Positions 44,165 through 52,839 of a DNA stretch of 64,000 bases are shown here, piece by piece. Numbering within the stretch: position 1 is the stretch's first letter; each line of letters starts with the position of its first letter. The notes below the pieces were generated by a model that worked only from the letters and a program-made list of their open reading frames with translations, was not told where the DNA came from and did not search any database. Source of the DNA: Bacteriovoracaceae bacterium (GTDB taxonomy: Bacteria; Bdellovibrionota; Bacteriovoracia; Bacteriovoracales; Bacteriovoracaceae); the NCBI GenBank assembly GCA_947377285.1, contig CANCFT010000015.1:1-64000 (forward strand). The letters are read 5' to 3'. Position numbers and translations under genes: made by a program.

Positions 44165-45474
44165 ATGGCATAGTTAGAATAAATAAATTAACAGACTTCT
44201 GCTGTATCAACTTATTGATTCTTGTTTTTATATCTAAACTCTCTTTTAAATGGATCAAAATAATCCCTTACTCAATGCCACCTATCATATTTCAATATGG
44301 CATTCATCCCTATATTAACTTCAGTCTACAACTAATTCTTTCTATTGTTTTATTTTTTATTTGGGTTCAAAAAATGCCAAAAAAAACACTCTCTCTCTTT
44401 TATTTGAATTTTATATATACACTGATATGCATTCTTATTATTCAAACGATGTTCCAAATTATTTTTGTTAATATTAATAGTTCAATACCAGTTCAATTGG
44501 CAGGCCTTGGCATGGCCCTTATTTTAATACTTATTTATGGAATTATAGTTCCCAGCTTATTTGAATTGAAAAAGTTTATCTATTGGAGTAAAAATATTTG
44601 TGTTACTTTGGTAGTTTTGAGTTTTTTATGTATTCCTCTCTTTGGTTCTGAAATGTTTAGAGGGGGAAGATTTGTAGGTTTCTTTAAGCATATTCCTCAC
44701 ATGGTCTCAGCAAGTACATTTGCATTTATTTTTTATTTTCCGACAATTTATTCTGATAAAAAATGGACTTTAAAAAATAATACGCCAATTAAATTACTGA
44801 TCCTTTTAATTCTCGCTCTGGCCGTTTTATTGACTTCAACGAAAGCTGCATTTGCAACAGTCGCAATAACTGCTTTTGTAGGCTCTATAGTCTTAGGTTC
44901 TCAAAAAAAAATTATTAAGATTTTTAAATTTTCATTTTTCACTGGTTTTCTAATTGCTATTTTATTGATTGGAGCACCCGCTTCAGAATTTTTATATGAT
45001 GTCAGTACAGGTAAAACCAGTTTTGGACTAAGAAAAGCTCAAGATGGAGTTCAATCCAGAACGGAAGAAGTTACTAGAGGCATGAGTATGTTTGATAAAA
45101 GTCCTTATTTTGGATTGGGACTTCTCTATAAATTTTTAAATAACCAAGAAAGCGGAATAGAAGTAGAAAGTTATAATTCATTCAAAGATCCACATAACCT
45201 GTTTGTTTCTTCGGCCGTTATTGGAGGTTATCCACTACTCTTTTATTCAATAGCAGCTTATGTATTGATGATTTTTGGTGCTTTCAGAGGACTATTGCAG
45301 TTCGATATAGATAGGAAAATTCTGGGTCTATTTCTATTATCTCATTTACCAGTTTTTGTAATTTATCATGCCCATTTTTCATTAGGCGGTATTGCAGACA
45401 GAATGTATTGGTTAGTCTTTGGATACTTAGGACAATATTGGAAAAAGAATCCTCAAAATTCCTTAATAGACTAG
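44161..45474 (+). CDS. O-antigen polymerase/ligase family membrane protein (Wzy/WaaL type)
   Basis: A 437-residue protein with about ten to eleven membrane segments and a large periplasmic loop between residues ~270 and ~365. The Wzy_C-type pattern is present around TSTKAAFATVAITAF (residues ~225) and the loop SRTEEVTRGMSMFDKSPYFG, LGLLYKF, DPHNLFVSSAVIGGYPL. The R..M...P..G.G and PHN elements are typical of the family. It could polymerise or ligate a surface glycan. No glycosyltransferase is adjacent. Confidence 0.8.
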   Translation: MNGIVRINKLTDFCCINLLILVFISKLSFKWIKIIPYSMPPIIFQYGIHPYINFSLQLILSIVLFFIWVQKMPKKTLSLFYLNFIYTLICILIIQTMFQIIFVNINSSIPVQLAGLGMALILILIYGIIVPSLFELKKFIYWSKNICVTLVVLSFLCIPLFGSEMFRGGRFVGFFKHIPHMVSASTFAFIFYFPTIYSDKKWTLKNNTPIKLLILLILALAVLLTSTKAAFATVAITAFVGSIVLGSQKKIIKIFKFSFFTGFLIAILLIGAPASEFLYDVSTGKTSFGLRKAQDGVQSRTEEVTRGMSMFDKSPYFGLGLLYKFLNNQESGIEVESYNSFKDPHNLFVSSAVIGGYPLLFYSIAAYVLMIFGAFRGLLQFDIDRKILGLFLLSHLPVFVIYHAHFSLGGIADRMYWLVFGYLGQYWKKNPQNSLID

Positions 45475-45541
45475 GCAAGAAGGAATATTCAGCATAAAAC
45501 AACATAGATATTGAGCATGTATTAATATTTTGGAGGGAAAA

Positions 45542-45655
45542 ATGACTTTTAATAAAATAAAAAATTCTTTCATTGAAAAATTTAATAAAATTGATATTGT
45601 TATATTAACTTTAGCAGCACTAGTAATATTTGTAGGATTATCAAATCAACTTTAA
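45542..45655 (+). CDS. 37-residue single-pass membrane microprotein
   Basis: A short open frame starting at ATG 45542 with the excellent ribosome binding site TGGAGGG six bases upstream. The product has a basic amphipathic N-terminus (NKIKNSFIEKFNK) and one membrane helix (IVILTLAALVIFVGL). No homologue recognised. It fills the gap between the Wzy-like gene and rlmF, both on the same strand, and might be an accessory subunit of the polymerase; that is inference. Confidence 0.55.
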   Translation: MTFNKIKNSFIEKFNKIDIVILTLAALVIFVGLSNQL

Positions 45656-45659
45656 AACA

Positions 45660-46583
45660 TTGAAAAAAAATATATTGGCGAAGTCTGATCCTCGTGAAAT
45701 TAAGCCAGGACTTCACCCTCGCAATCGACATAACACTCAGTATGACTTCAAATCTCTTATTGAATCTAGTCCTGAATTAAAAAATTTTGTCTCACTTAAT
45801 AAATTTCAAAATGAATCTATAGATTTTAGCAATGCTGAAGCAGTTAAAACTCTCAACAAAGCTTTACTTAAATTTTTTTATCATATTAATTTTTGGGAAA
45901 TTCCTACAAATTACCTTTGCCCGCCAATTCCCGGCAGGGCCGATTATATTCACCAAGTGGCAGACTTATTAGGAAGCCAAAATAATGGCAAAATTCCGAC
46001 CGGCTCAGACATTAAGATTTTAGATATTGGCGTTGGTGCTAATTGTGTATATCCACTTATAGCCAATGCTGAATACGGGTGGCATATCGTGGGTAGTGAT
46101 ATCGATTTAAAGGCCTTAGAAAATGCTCAAAAAATTATAGACTCAAATGAATTATCTCCTTCAATTCAATTGCGCCAACAATCAAATACTCAAAATATTT
46201 TTGCTGGAATAATCAATTCCAACGATCAATTCAATGTAAGTATATCCAACCCACCTTTTCATTCGTCACTTGCCGAGGCCATAAGTGGGAATCAAAGAAA
46301 GAACTTAAATTTAAAAAATAAAAATCAACATAATTTAAATTTTGGGGGGATCGGCAATGAATTATGGTGTTCAGGCGGAGAAGTGACTTTCATCTCTCAA
46401 ATGATCAAAGAAAGCCAAGACTTTAAAAATAATGTTTTTTGGTTTACGAGTCTAGTCTCTAAAATGGATAGTCTGCCAAAAATTATTGAAGTTTTAAAAA
46501 TTACTGGCGTTCGCCAGTTTAAAACTATTGATATGGCCCAAGGCCAAAAGAAAAGTAGAATTATCGCTTGGAGCTATCGCTAG
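45660..46583 (+). CDS. rlmF: 23S rRNA (adenine(1618)-N6)-methyltransferase RlmF
   Basis: SAM-dependent rRNA methyltransferase (YbiN family). Family features: LHPRNRHNTQYDF, WEIPTNYLCPPIPGRADYIH, SAM site ILDIGVGANCVYPLIA, GWHIVGSDIDLKAL and the catalytic NPPF box SISNPPFHSSLAEA. Length 307 fits. Starts at TTG (45660), with a poor ribosome binding site; an in-frame TTG at 45672 is also possible. It is convergent and directly adjacent to the next gene. Confidence 0.9.
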   Translation: MKKNILAKSDPREIKPGLHPRNRHNTQYDFKSLIESSPELKNFVSLNKFQNESIDFSNAEAVKTLNKALLKFFYHINFWEIPTNYLCPPIPGRADYIHQVADLLGSQNNGKIPTGSDIKILDIGVGANCVYPLIANAEYGWHIVGSDIDLKALENAQKIIDSNELSPSIQLRQQSNTQNIFAGIINSNDQFNVSISNPPFHSSLAEAISGNQRKNLNLKNKNQHNLNFGGIGNELWCSGGEVTFISQMIKESQDFKNNVFWFTSLVSKMDSLPKIIEVLKITGVRQFKTIDMAQGQKKSRIIAWSYR

Positions 46584-47093
46584 TTATTCCATCATAATTG
46601 TTTTTATTCCTACTGTTCCTAAAATGATAACCTTATTCACTTTTACGTGAAACTTTGAAACTACAATTTGATTTTTAAAAAGCTTCCAACTGTTTTGATC
46701 TTTAGCTAGCTCAAGACCAACAGATTTTCGTTCTCCACTTATTCCATTGTAAAGAGTATCAATAATAATGTGGCCTCCGCGGTCATAGTCAAAATTATTA
46801 CTTTTTAAATTGAGAACATTATAATTATCTCGCTTCTCTACAATAACACCTTCGTCTGTTGTTAATTTATTAGGATCTAGTATATCTCTTCTTATTTTTT
46901 TGCCGGCAATATAAGTATCTTTATAAAGATTTTTAAGAGACTGTGTTGATTCATCAACACTTACAACCAAATTATAAACTTCAGCGTTATCATCATTATC
47001 TGTAATTGAAAGAACTTCTTCTTTAGCATAAGACTTCCCAATAAAAATTTGGATTATTATGATAGTTAGAGGTAAAACAGTCGATAATTTCAT
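46584..47093 (-). CDS. Hypothetical secreted protein (169 aa)
   Basis: Not recognised. The ATG at 47093, with AAGGAAA upstream, gives a clean signal peptide (LSTVLPLTIIIIQIFIGKSYAKE). A start at 47174 would add a 27-residue basic leader and is rejected. The mature part is a ~145-residue beta-rich domain (VYNLVVSVDES, VLNLKSNNFDYDRGGHIIID, KVNKVIILGTVGIKTI) without cysteines. Its stop codon abuts that of rlmF. Confidence 0.58.
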   Translation of the reverse strand: MKLSTVLPLTIIIIQIFIGKSYAKEEVLSITDNDDNAEVYNLVVSVDESTQSLKNLYKDTYIAGKKIRRDILDPNKLTTDEGVIVEKRDNYNVLNLKSNNFDYDRGGHIIIDTLYNGISGERKSVGLELAKDQNSWKLFKNQIVVSKFHVKVNKVIILGTVGIKTIMME

Positions 47094-47239
47094 TATTTTC
47101 CTTTTGAAGAAATGTCTATAACTTTTACTTTTTAATCCCTTCTTAAAATATATTTTTATAATTCTTTTATCCAAAATACAATCAAAAGTCTAAATGAGTT
47201 CCTGGTCCAACTTATTGATAAATATGAGGTATAATTAAA

Positions 47240-48751
47240 ATGAATAGTAAAAGATCAACACATTTCCTAATATTTTTAATACTCTTTAACATTTTATTCA
47301 TTGATAACATTACTTATTCTAGTGAACCTAAGCATTCCAGATGGCCTATTCCTGACTGGGAAAGAGATTGGAATTCCAAAATAGATTCAACTAAGGAATG
47401 CATAGAATTTAAAAAATATTCAACTCAAAATAAAAAATTAAAAACAGATGGCTTATTAATTATTAAAGATGGACTAGTCGAATATGAATATTATGACTCT
47501 CAAAATAATCCTCTTAAACTTCATAATCTTTGGTCGATCTCAAAAACAATTACAACTTCACTATTAGGAGTCACTCATAGAGATGGAAGAATTAATTTAG
47601 AGGATAAACTTAATAAATATTTCCCTGAAACATATTGGTTAAAACCATATGATTTGATTACAATTAAAAATTTAATTTACTTTGATACAGGATATATTTG
47701 GGATGAGACACTTCTAGATGTCACATCAAATCCTTTAGTCACTATGCTATTTGGTTCAGGCCATAAGAATATGGTCGAATATGCAATAAATCGAAACATA
47801 ATAAAACAAGGTCCAAATTATCAATGGAGTTACTCATCTGGGACACCGATGATTTCGATGGGTGTCTTAAAAAATATATATAATTATGAATTTTATCAAC
47901 ATATGCCTTGGGCACATCTTTTTAATCCGCTAGGAATAAATCATGCCGTTTTCGAAAGAGATTCAACAGGAACTTTCATAGGAGGCTCTGGGGCATTCCT
48001 CAATCTTAGAGATTTAGCAAAAATAGGATATCTCTTTCTTAATAACGGTAGATGGAATAATCAGATTATATTACCTCCAGAGTGGATATCAATCATGTTA
48101 ACGCCTTCACCTGGTTATATTTCTCCTGGAACAATTATAGAAGACATTACCGATGAAGGAACTTTTGGTGGCACCATGTGGTTAAATCTTGCTTTAAAGC
48201 CACATCTTGGTAGGCCTTATCCTTTTTCCCCTGAGGACATGTATTTGGCCATAGGATTTTTGGGTCAAGTTTTAATTATGTTACCATCACAGAATATGAT
48301 TATTGCTCGAACTGGATACGACACTAATTTTAATACCCATATTGATGAGTTTGTAAGCCGAGCCATTTCTTGTTTTGATGATCCAGATTATCCTGTTGGT
48401 CACGAAATTCTGCCTTTGAATAAAAAACGAATGGGGTTCATTAGTCTTATCAAAAATGTTAAAAATGCCCTTAAAGCAAATTCACTTCAAGGGGCCGTAG
48501 CTAAGACAATATGCTCATGTCACCTCCTGTCTGAACTAGATATCAATACTTGTTTAATAAGGAATAACTTAAGTTTTTCAAAATTATTTTCTGAGATAGA
48601 TGTCGTTAAAAAAAATAATTTTATTAACGGTGATATTTCACTTACAGTTAAACTCTCAAGGTTTGCGAATTTCCTCAAGTTATCTACAAAAAAGACAGCG
48701 ACAGCTATCTATAATCCCAATAAACCTGAAAATGGATGCACACTTCAATGA
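47240..48751 (+). CDS. Secreted serine hydrolase of the class C beta-lactamase family
   Basis: Beta-lactamase/PBP4-like fold, exported (signal peptide ending IDNITYSSE). The catalytic SxxK is in LWSISKTITTSLLG, the second motif is YQWSYSSGTP (YxS/N position) and GGTMW is near the third motif. Members include esterases, D-aminopeptidases and penicillin-binding proteins; a true antibiotic-degrading role is unlikely from context. After the hydrolase domain (to about residue 385) there is a ~120-residue tail with several cysteines (ICSCHLL, INTCLI, ENGCTLQ) of unknown role. AGGT precedes the ATG. Confidence 0.82.
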   Translation: MNSKRSTHFLIFLILFNILFIDNITYSSEPKHSRWPIPDWERDWNSKIDSTKECIEFKKYSTQNKKLKTDGLLIIKDGLVEYEYYDSQNNPLKLHNLWSISKTITTSLLGVTHRDGRINLEDKLNKYFPETYWLKPYDLITIKNLIYFDTGYIWDETLLDVTSNPLVTMLFGSGHKNMVEYAINRNIIKQGPNYQWSYSSGTPMISMGVLKNIYNYEFYQHMPWAHLFNPLGINHAVFERDSTGTFIGGSGAFLNLRDLAKIGYLFLNNGRWNNQIILPPEWISIMLTPSPGYISPGTIIEDITDEGTFGGTMWLNLALKPHLGRPYPFSPEDMYLAIGFLGQVLIMLPSQNMIIARTGYDTNFNTHIDEFVSRAISCFDDPDYPVGHEILPLNKKRMGFISLIKNVKNALKANSLQGAVAKTICSCHLLSELDINTCLIRNNLSFSKLFSEIDVVKKNNFINGDISLTVKLSRFANFLKLSTKKTATAIYNPNKPENGCTLQ

Positions 48752-48828
48752 GAATTTGGTTATTTTTGACAATCGATCTATTGGCAAAGAAGAATACCTA
48801 GATTAACGTTAATAGTATCGGAGGTTTT

Positions 48829-49410
48829 ATGAAAAAATATATAAATAAATGGTCATTACTTATGGTTTTTAATTGTCTTTGCCTATCAATGTCCCATGCA
48901 GAAGGACTATCGGGTGGAGATCAATTCACTACTCAAAGAATAGAAGGTCAATTAACTGTATCTTGTATGAGTGGAACTCCAGGACCAACAAATGGTTCAA
49001 CTTATTGTCGAGATGAAATACTGAATCCAGGTGAGTACTCTTATTTTATCGGTTCAACTATAAATGCCGATCATGTGTCTTTACAGGCCACTAGAGAAGA
49101 CGGCACTGTCAGTAAATTGAAAACAGTGGAATATGATTCCGTTAGTGGTAAAAGTAAAAAATCATTCAATCTATGGATAAACACAGTTTTTCAACGTCCA
49201 CTATTGGGTTTTGGAAAAAACACTGTTACTTTTAATTTAATTAAAAATGGCGTCACTGTAAAAACTGGATCATTCATTGTTCAAGTTTCAGAAGGCGAAC
49301 ATACTGTATGTCAGCGAACAGGTTATTACACTTCAATGAACAGTGCTGATTGCCAGAACCCTCAAATATTTTGTTCAAGATATTTTAGTGAAAATAATTA
49401 TTGTCAGTAA
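48829..49410 (+). CDS. Secreted Cys-containing protein (193 aa)
   Basis: Not recognised. Signal peptide (LCLSMSHAEG), then a beta-rich domain with two cysteines (VSCMSGTPGPTNGSTYCRDE) and Ig-like strand patterns (NPGEYSYFIGSTINADHVSL, KNTVTFNLIKNGVTVKTGSF), and a C-terminal Cys cluster (VCQRTGYYTSMNSADCQNPQ, IFCSRYFSENNYC). GGAGG precedes the ATG by six bases. It is followed by a strong convergent hairpin. Confidence 0.6.
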   Translation: MKKYINKWSLLMVFNCLCLSMSHAEGLSGGDQFTTQRIEGQLTVSCMSGTPGPTNGSTYCRDEILNPGEYSYFIGSTINADHVSLQATREDGTVSKLKTVEYDSVSGKSKKSFNLWINTVFQRPLLGFGKNTVTFNLIKNGVTVKTGSFIVQVSEGEHTVCQRTGYYTSMNSADCQNPQIFCSRYFSENNYCQ

Positions 49411-49418
49411 TTTAAATT

Positions 49419-49456
49419 AACAAATAAGCAACTGAATCTTCTGTTGCTTATTTGTT
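49419..49456. terminator. Convergent 14-bp hairpin between two secreted-protein genes
   Basis: AACAAATAAGCAAC and GTTGCTTATTTGTT form a perfect 14-pair stem with a ten-base loop between two convergent stop codons. The U-tract is weak on both sides, so it may act as a 3'-end stabiliser as much as a terminator. Confidence 0.6.
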
Positions 49457-50412
49457 TAAAGAAATATTGTCAATGTTGCTGACAGCTCATTTAATAAAAA
49501 ATTATTATACTGAAGTCCAAACACAAAATGCGAATTCATTAAATATTCTATCCCATAATAAACATCATTTTTCTCTCTTTGAATAAACATCGAATGGTTT
49601 ATGTAATAAAGATTTGGTGATTGCTCTTTTCTATAGGCCAGATTGAACAACCATTTCCCCATAGTATATGATCCCGAATATAAATAAATTAGGGTATTAG
49701 CTGTATAAAAATTATATTTCGTTTTTATAATTCCCATATCAAAAGAAAACTGTGAAATTTTAGCTCCAACAGTGTAAGTCGCAACCATAAATTTTTCTTG
49801 ATAAGTTGAACTTAGATAAGTTGTCGAATACGCAATTCCATTATAGGGATTAAGATAATTACCTAGATTCACTAATACATCATCTTGATAAAGAAATGCC
49901 CCAAAATTTAAAAAAGCTAAGCGAGCAGAGAGTCCTACTCCATAATTAATATTTTTAATATCTGGATTTCTTTTAAATGAAACACCAACATCAAGTCCTA
50001 CTTTATTTTTATCAATTAAACTTGCTCCAATACCTAAACCTAATTTTTTATTTTTGTATTGAAGTTCATTTATTTTTCGATCATATAAAATATCATCAAT
50101 TTCAATTGGCCGATTTCCAAAAAAACTATTTTCAAGTCCTAACGTTACTAATGCTCCGATTTTCCCATTTCCAGTAACAAAGTCGAAAATTAAAGGATTT
50201 CCTGGTTGATAAATTGTTTCTAACCCAATGCCTTTGACACTACTTATATTACTTGGATTTAAGCTCCCTGCAGCAGAAGCACTGGGAATTGATTGAGAAC
50301 TTTTTCGTGAGGATCCACCACAGTATTTAAAATATTTACAAAGATCGGTTTCTTCAGCACTGGCATGATTTAAGTAAGACAAAAAGAATAGAATTTTAAA
50401 AAATAAAGCCAT
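49456..50412 (-). CDS. Hypothetical exported protein with beta-barrel-like composition
   Basis: Signal peptide (FKILFFLSYLNHASAEE), a short Cys pair (DLCKYFKYCGG), then a long series of alternating strands with Tyr/Phe-rich turns (NYGVGLSARLAFLNFGAFLY, FMVATYTVGAKISQF, WLFNLAYRKEQSPNLYY, FVFGLQYNNFLLNEL). The pattern suggests an outer-membrane or surface-exposed barrel of about 300 residues, ending LSATLTIFL. Family not recognised. No ribosome binding site is clear; a TATACT box lies at 50422-50427. Confidence 0.58.
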   Translation of the reverse strand: MALFFKILFFLSYLNHASAEETDLCKYFKYCGGSSRKSSQSIPSASAAGSLNPSNISSVKGIGLETIYQPGNPLIFDFVTGNGKIGALVTLGLENSFFGNRPIEIDDILYDRKINELQYKNKKLGLGIGASLIDKNKVGLDVGVSFKRNPDIKNINYGVGLSARLAFLNFGAFLYQDDVLVNLGNYLNPYNGIAYSTTYLSSTYQEKFMVATYTVGAKISQFSFDMGIIKTKYNFYTANTLIYLYSGSYTMGKWLFNLAYRKEQSPNLYYINHSMFIQREKNDVYYGIEYLMNSHFVFGLQYNNFLLNELSATLTIFL

Positions 50413-50453
50413 TAATGATAAAGTATAAATGATTATTGAAAATGTGCAAAATC

Positions 50454-50484
50454 GGCCCTCTTAAATGTATAATTTACAAGGGCC
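50454..50484 (-). terminator. Hairpin after the lysozyme-like gene
   Basis: GGCCCT and AGGGCC pair across a 19-base loop just downstream of the gene at 50501. On the minus strand the stem is followed by GATTTTGC, a short T-run. A weak terminator candidate. Confidence 0.4.
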
Positions 50485-50500
50485 AATTGATTAAATAGAA

Positions 50501-51448
50501 CTAATCAAGGTCTTGGCAAGCATATGGGTCATTATCAACAAGATCCTCTACACTTTTAAGAAGAATATTACATGACTGAATAACTTGAGCTTCTTTTCTA
50601 TTTATAGGTCCATAATGACTCCGTTGAATCCTAAGCATAGTCATCGCATATTCCGTTGCAAAAGCGGGACAACTTATATTAAATTTTTGATAATCTGCCC
50701 CTTCCCCCGTACCTAAAATATTAAGAGTGCTACATTTAACTCCTTCTTTAAAAACATTTTGATAACAACGATTTGGAGACGCTATGTAATCATTATAAAG
50801 TTTGCGCAATTCTGGAGATGAAGACATGGAATCATATGAAGTTTGAAATGCCCCTGCTTCAGCAGCACTTGAAGGCCTATTAGAACCGGCCGATCGATCC
50901 CATCCTTCACAGTATGAACCTGAACTCTCACGCATACCTAGTCCCATTCCTAAAACATAAAGTGCTCTTATATTAGGTTCACCTGAAACTGAAACATTAA
51001 TTGGAAGACTAGAAAATGTTGATTGATAAACTGCTAGCGCATCTTTAGAAGTATTTCCAGAACTTGGTGCACTTAAAATTTTTGATAATGTTGATTGTGA
51101 TTTAAATCTACATAAACTTCTCGCAAAACTTAAACTAACACCTTTAATATAACCTGCTGGCGCTCGACCTCGATTGGCCCAAGTTGTTTTTGCACAATCT
51201 GATTGTGCACTTAGATTAGTAATTTGATCTATATATGGGCCTCCTCTATTGGGTGTTTGACTAATTAGTGGTGGATTATTAGTGTTTGGAATTGCAGAAG
51301 GTATTGGTGCTTTAGAAGTCACTGGTACAGTGCCATCTGGTAATACATTGGCAATGTCAGGAAGTTTAGCACCGCTGGCAAAAACCTGATTTGATGTTAC
51401 CAATAAATAAAGTGAAAAAGAAAATAAAGACTTATTAACTTGCCTCAT
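50501..51448 (-). CDS. Secreted lysozyme- or transglycosylase-like protein
   Basis: Signal peptide (FSLYLLVTSNQVFASG) and a Pro/Ser-rich linker precede a ~190-residue domain. It contains VLGMGLGMRESSGSYCEGWD and SAAEAGAFQTSYDSM, a Glu-Ser-Ser-Gly phrase followed by an AGxFQ(T/S) phrase, which resembles the catalytic Glu and GxxQ elements of lysozyme-like glycosidases. Six to eight cysteines suggest disulfides. Peptidoglycan cleavage is inference. I chose the ATG at 51448, preceded by AAAGGAGC; an earlier ATG at 51472 lacks one. Confidence 0.62.
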   Translation of the reverse strand: MRQVNKSLFSFSLYLLVTSNQVFASGAKLPDIANVLPDGTVPVTSKAPIPSAIPNTNNPPLISQTPNRGGPYIDQITNLSAQSDCAKTTWANRGRAPAGYIKGVSLSFARSLCRFKSQSTLSKILSAPSSGNTSKDALAVYQSTFSSLPINVSVSGEPNIRALYVLGMGLGMRESSGSYCEGWDRSAGSNRPSSAAEAGAFQTSYDSMSSSPELRKLYNDYIASPNRCYQNVFKEGVKCSTLNILGTGEGADYQKFNISCPAFATEYAMTMLRIQRSHYGPINRKEAQVIQSCNILLKSVEDLVDNDPYACQDLD

Positions 51449-51697
51449 CCTAAAGCTCCTTTTTAATTTCATAAAAATAAATAATTATGCTTATGAAGTA
51501 ATGATCATCCTGATCTTGTGGAATTTAGAAGAGCAGCTAATATGCCAGATATGTTATGAGGTAAATACTTAAAAAGATGAAAATTAATATTTAAAAGGTA
51601 TTAACTCGGTGGCATTTTAAACGAATTATTTAATACAAAAGTGCACGACTCAGTGATAATTAGACACCGATAATTTTAGTAAGTAGTTGATTGAATC

Positions 51698-52231
51698 TTA
51701 TTTAACTTTTTGAATACTAAGGACAACTTGACCTAAATTAATTTTAAATTTGCTCATATAAGATTGATTAATCATATTGTTATTATCAATTAAATACATC
51801 CAATCTTCAAAGTGAACTATGTATTCTTTTTTATCAACCGCTAATTTTAAATCATAATTCCACAAAAGAGAATTACCACTTATTATTCCATGGGCCTGAC
51901 CTATAACATCTGATGCTGTACCCAAATATTCAGTGTCTGAAATTTTAGTTAAAGTCCAAATTCGTTTTGATTTAGAACCATCACTATAAACAAAATCTTC
52001 ATCAAGTGTTCCAACCGCACCTTTCCAAGAAGCGAACATCGTAACGACAAATCTTTTGCTGACTTTATTAAATCTATCTTTATAAAGGCCATGGGCCATC
52101 AATTTTCCTTCAAAGAAATTTTCTAATTTTAATGCGGGTGTATCGTTTTTATATTCTTGAATAGATGTTGAACAAGACAAAAGATTAAGTGAAAAAAAAA
52201 TAAGAAGCACAGAAAGTATATATTTATTCAT
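51698..52231 (-). CDS. DUF3833-family lipoprotein
   Basis: Lipobox FSLNLLSC. The mature domain matches DUF3833: LENFFEGKLMAHGLYKDRFN, KRFVVTMFASWKG, LDEDFVYSDGSKSKRIWTL and GTASDVIGQAHGIISGNSLL. Length 177 is normal. In other bacteria this family is encoded with DUF2878, an SDR, an NTF2-like protein and lipid-modifying enzymes in a membrane-lipid/light-stress cluster. Here DUF2878 precedes it with a four-base overlap. Biochemical role unknown. Confidence 0.82.
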   Translation of the reverse strand: MNKYILSVLLIFFSLNLLSCSTSIQEYKNDTPALKLENFFEGKLMAHGLYKDRFNKVSKRFVVTMFASWKGAVGTLDEDFVYSDGSKSKRIWTLTKISDTEYLGTASDVIGQAHGIISGNSLLWNYDLKLAVDKKEYIVHFEDWMYLIDNNNMINQSYMSKFKINLGQVVLSIQKVK

Positions 52232-52722
52232 TTTTTTATCCTTTTAATATTTTTTAAAACTAGCATTAATAGCCCCCATAAAAATCCGTGAATCACTAAA
52301 AGAACAATTGAATTAGTATAAACTAGAAGTCCAAACTTACCAGCAGATATATACGATAATGGCCCAAAGATATTGCCTAAAATAAAAACCATAACTTTGC
52401 TAAGGTCTAAAACTTTATGAAATGAATAATTAATAGTTGTTCCAAATGTTATCCATATCATTGGAAGCCAAATCCAATAGGCTCCAATCAAATCAAAAAC
52501 ATGAAAATAACTTAACAGCAAATCGAGAGACATTCCTAAAATAAAAACTAATCCAATTGTATATATTTCTTTCTTTACTTGATTGACTGAAAACTTAAAA
52601 TGGATAATTAAATTGATAAGAAAAATAATAACTGAATATTGAAGCAAACTTGCCTTTTCAAAAACAACGATTGACCACCAAACGAGATAATACCCTAATA
52701 AATTTAATATCATATTTCTCAT
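52228..52722 (-). CDS. DUF2878-family membrane protein
   Basis: A 164-residue protein with about six membrane segments (LNLLGYYLVWWSIVVF, LLQYSVIIFLINLII, YTIGLVFILGMSLDLLLSY, YWIWLPMIWITFGTTI, SKVMVFILGNIFGPLSYI, IVLLVIHGFLWGLLML). The FGPLSY and LW...W elements match DUF2878. It is divergent from the SDR gene and coupled to the DUF3833 gene. An ATG at 52713 is an alternative start, with a TATAAT box ending eight bases upstream of it. Confidence 0.78.
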   Translation of the reverse strand: MRNMILNLLGYYLVWWSIVVFEKASLLQYSVIIFLINLIIHFKFSVNQVKKEIYTIGLVFILGMSLDLLLSYFHVFDLIGAYWIWLPMIWITFGTTINYSFHKVLDLSKVMVFILGNIFGPLSYISAGKFGLLVYTNSIVLLVIHGFLWGLLMLVLKNIKRIKK

Positions 52723-52839
52723 TATATTCTAGGTTAATGATAATATCACTTTTTCTTTCTAGGTCTATTAATTGTCTAGTGTATTATTTAAAATTTCTGT
52801 TAAGATATTCAAAGAAATTTTTAATGGAAAATTTAATTA

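Noticed and set aside
47230-47235. TATAAT before the serine hydrolase as another leaderless promoter
   Set aside because: The box ends only five bases before the ATG, and an AGGT element and no proper -35 box are present, so it does not fit the seven-base pattern.
48803-48812. TTAACGTTAA palindrome before the gene at 48829 as an operator
   Set aside because: Only ten bases long and seen once; too little to separate from chance.
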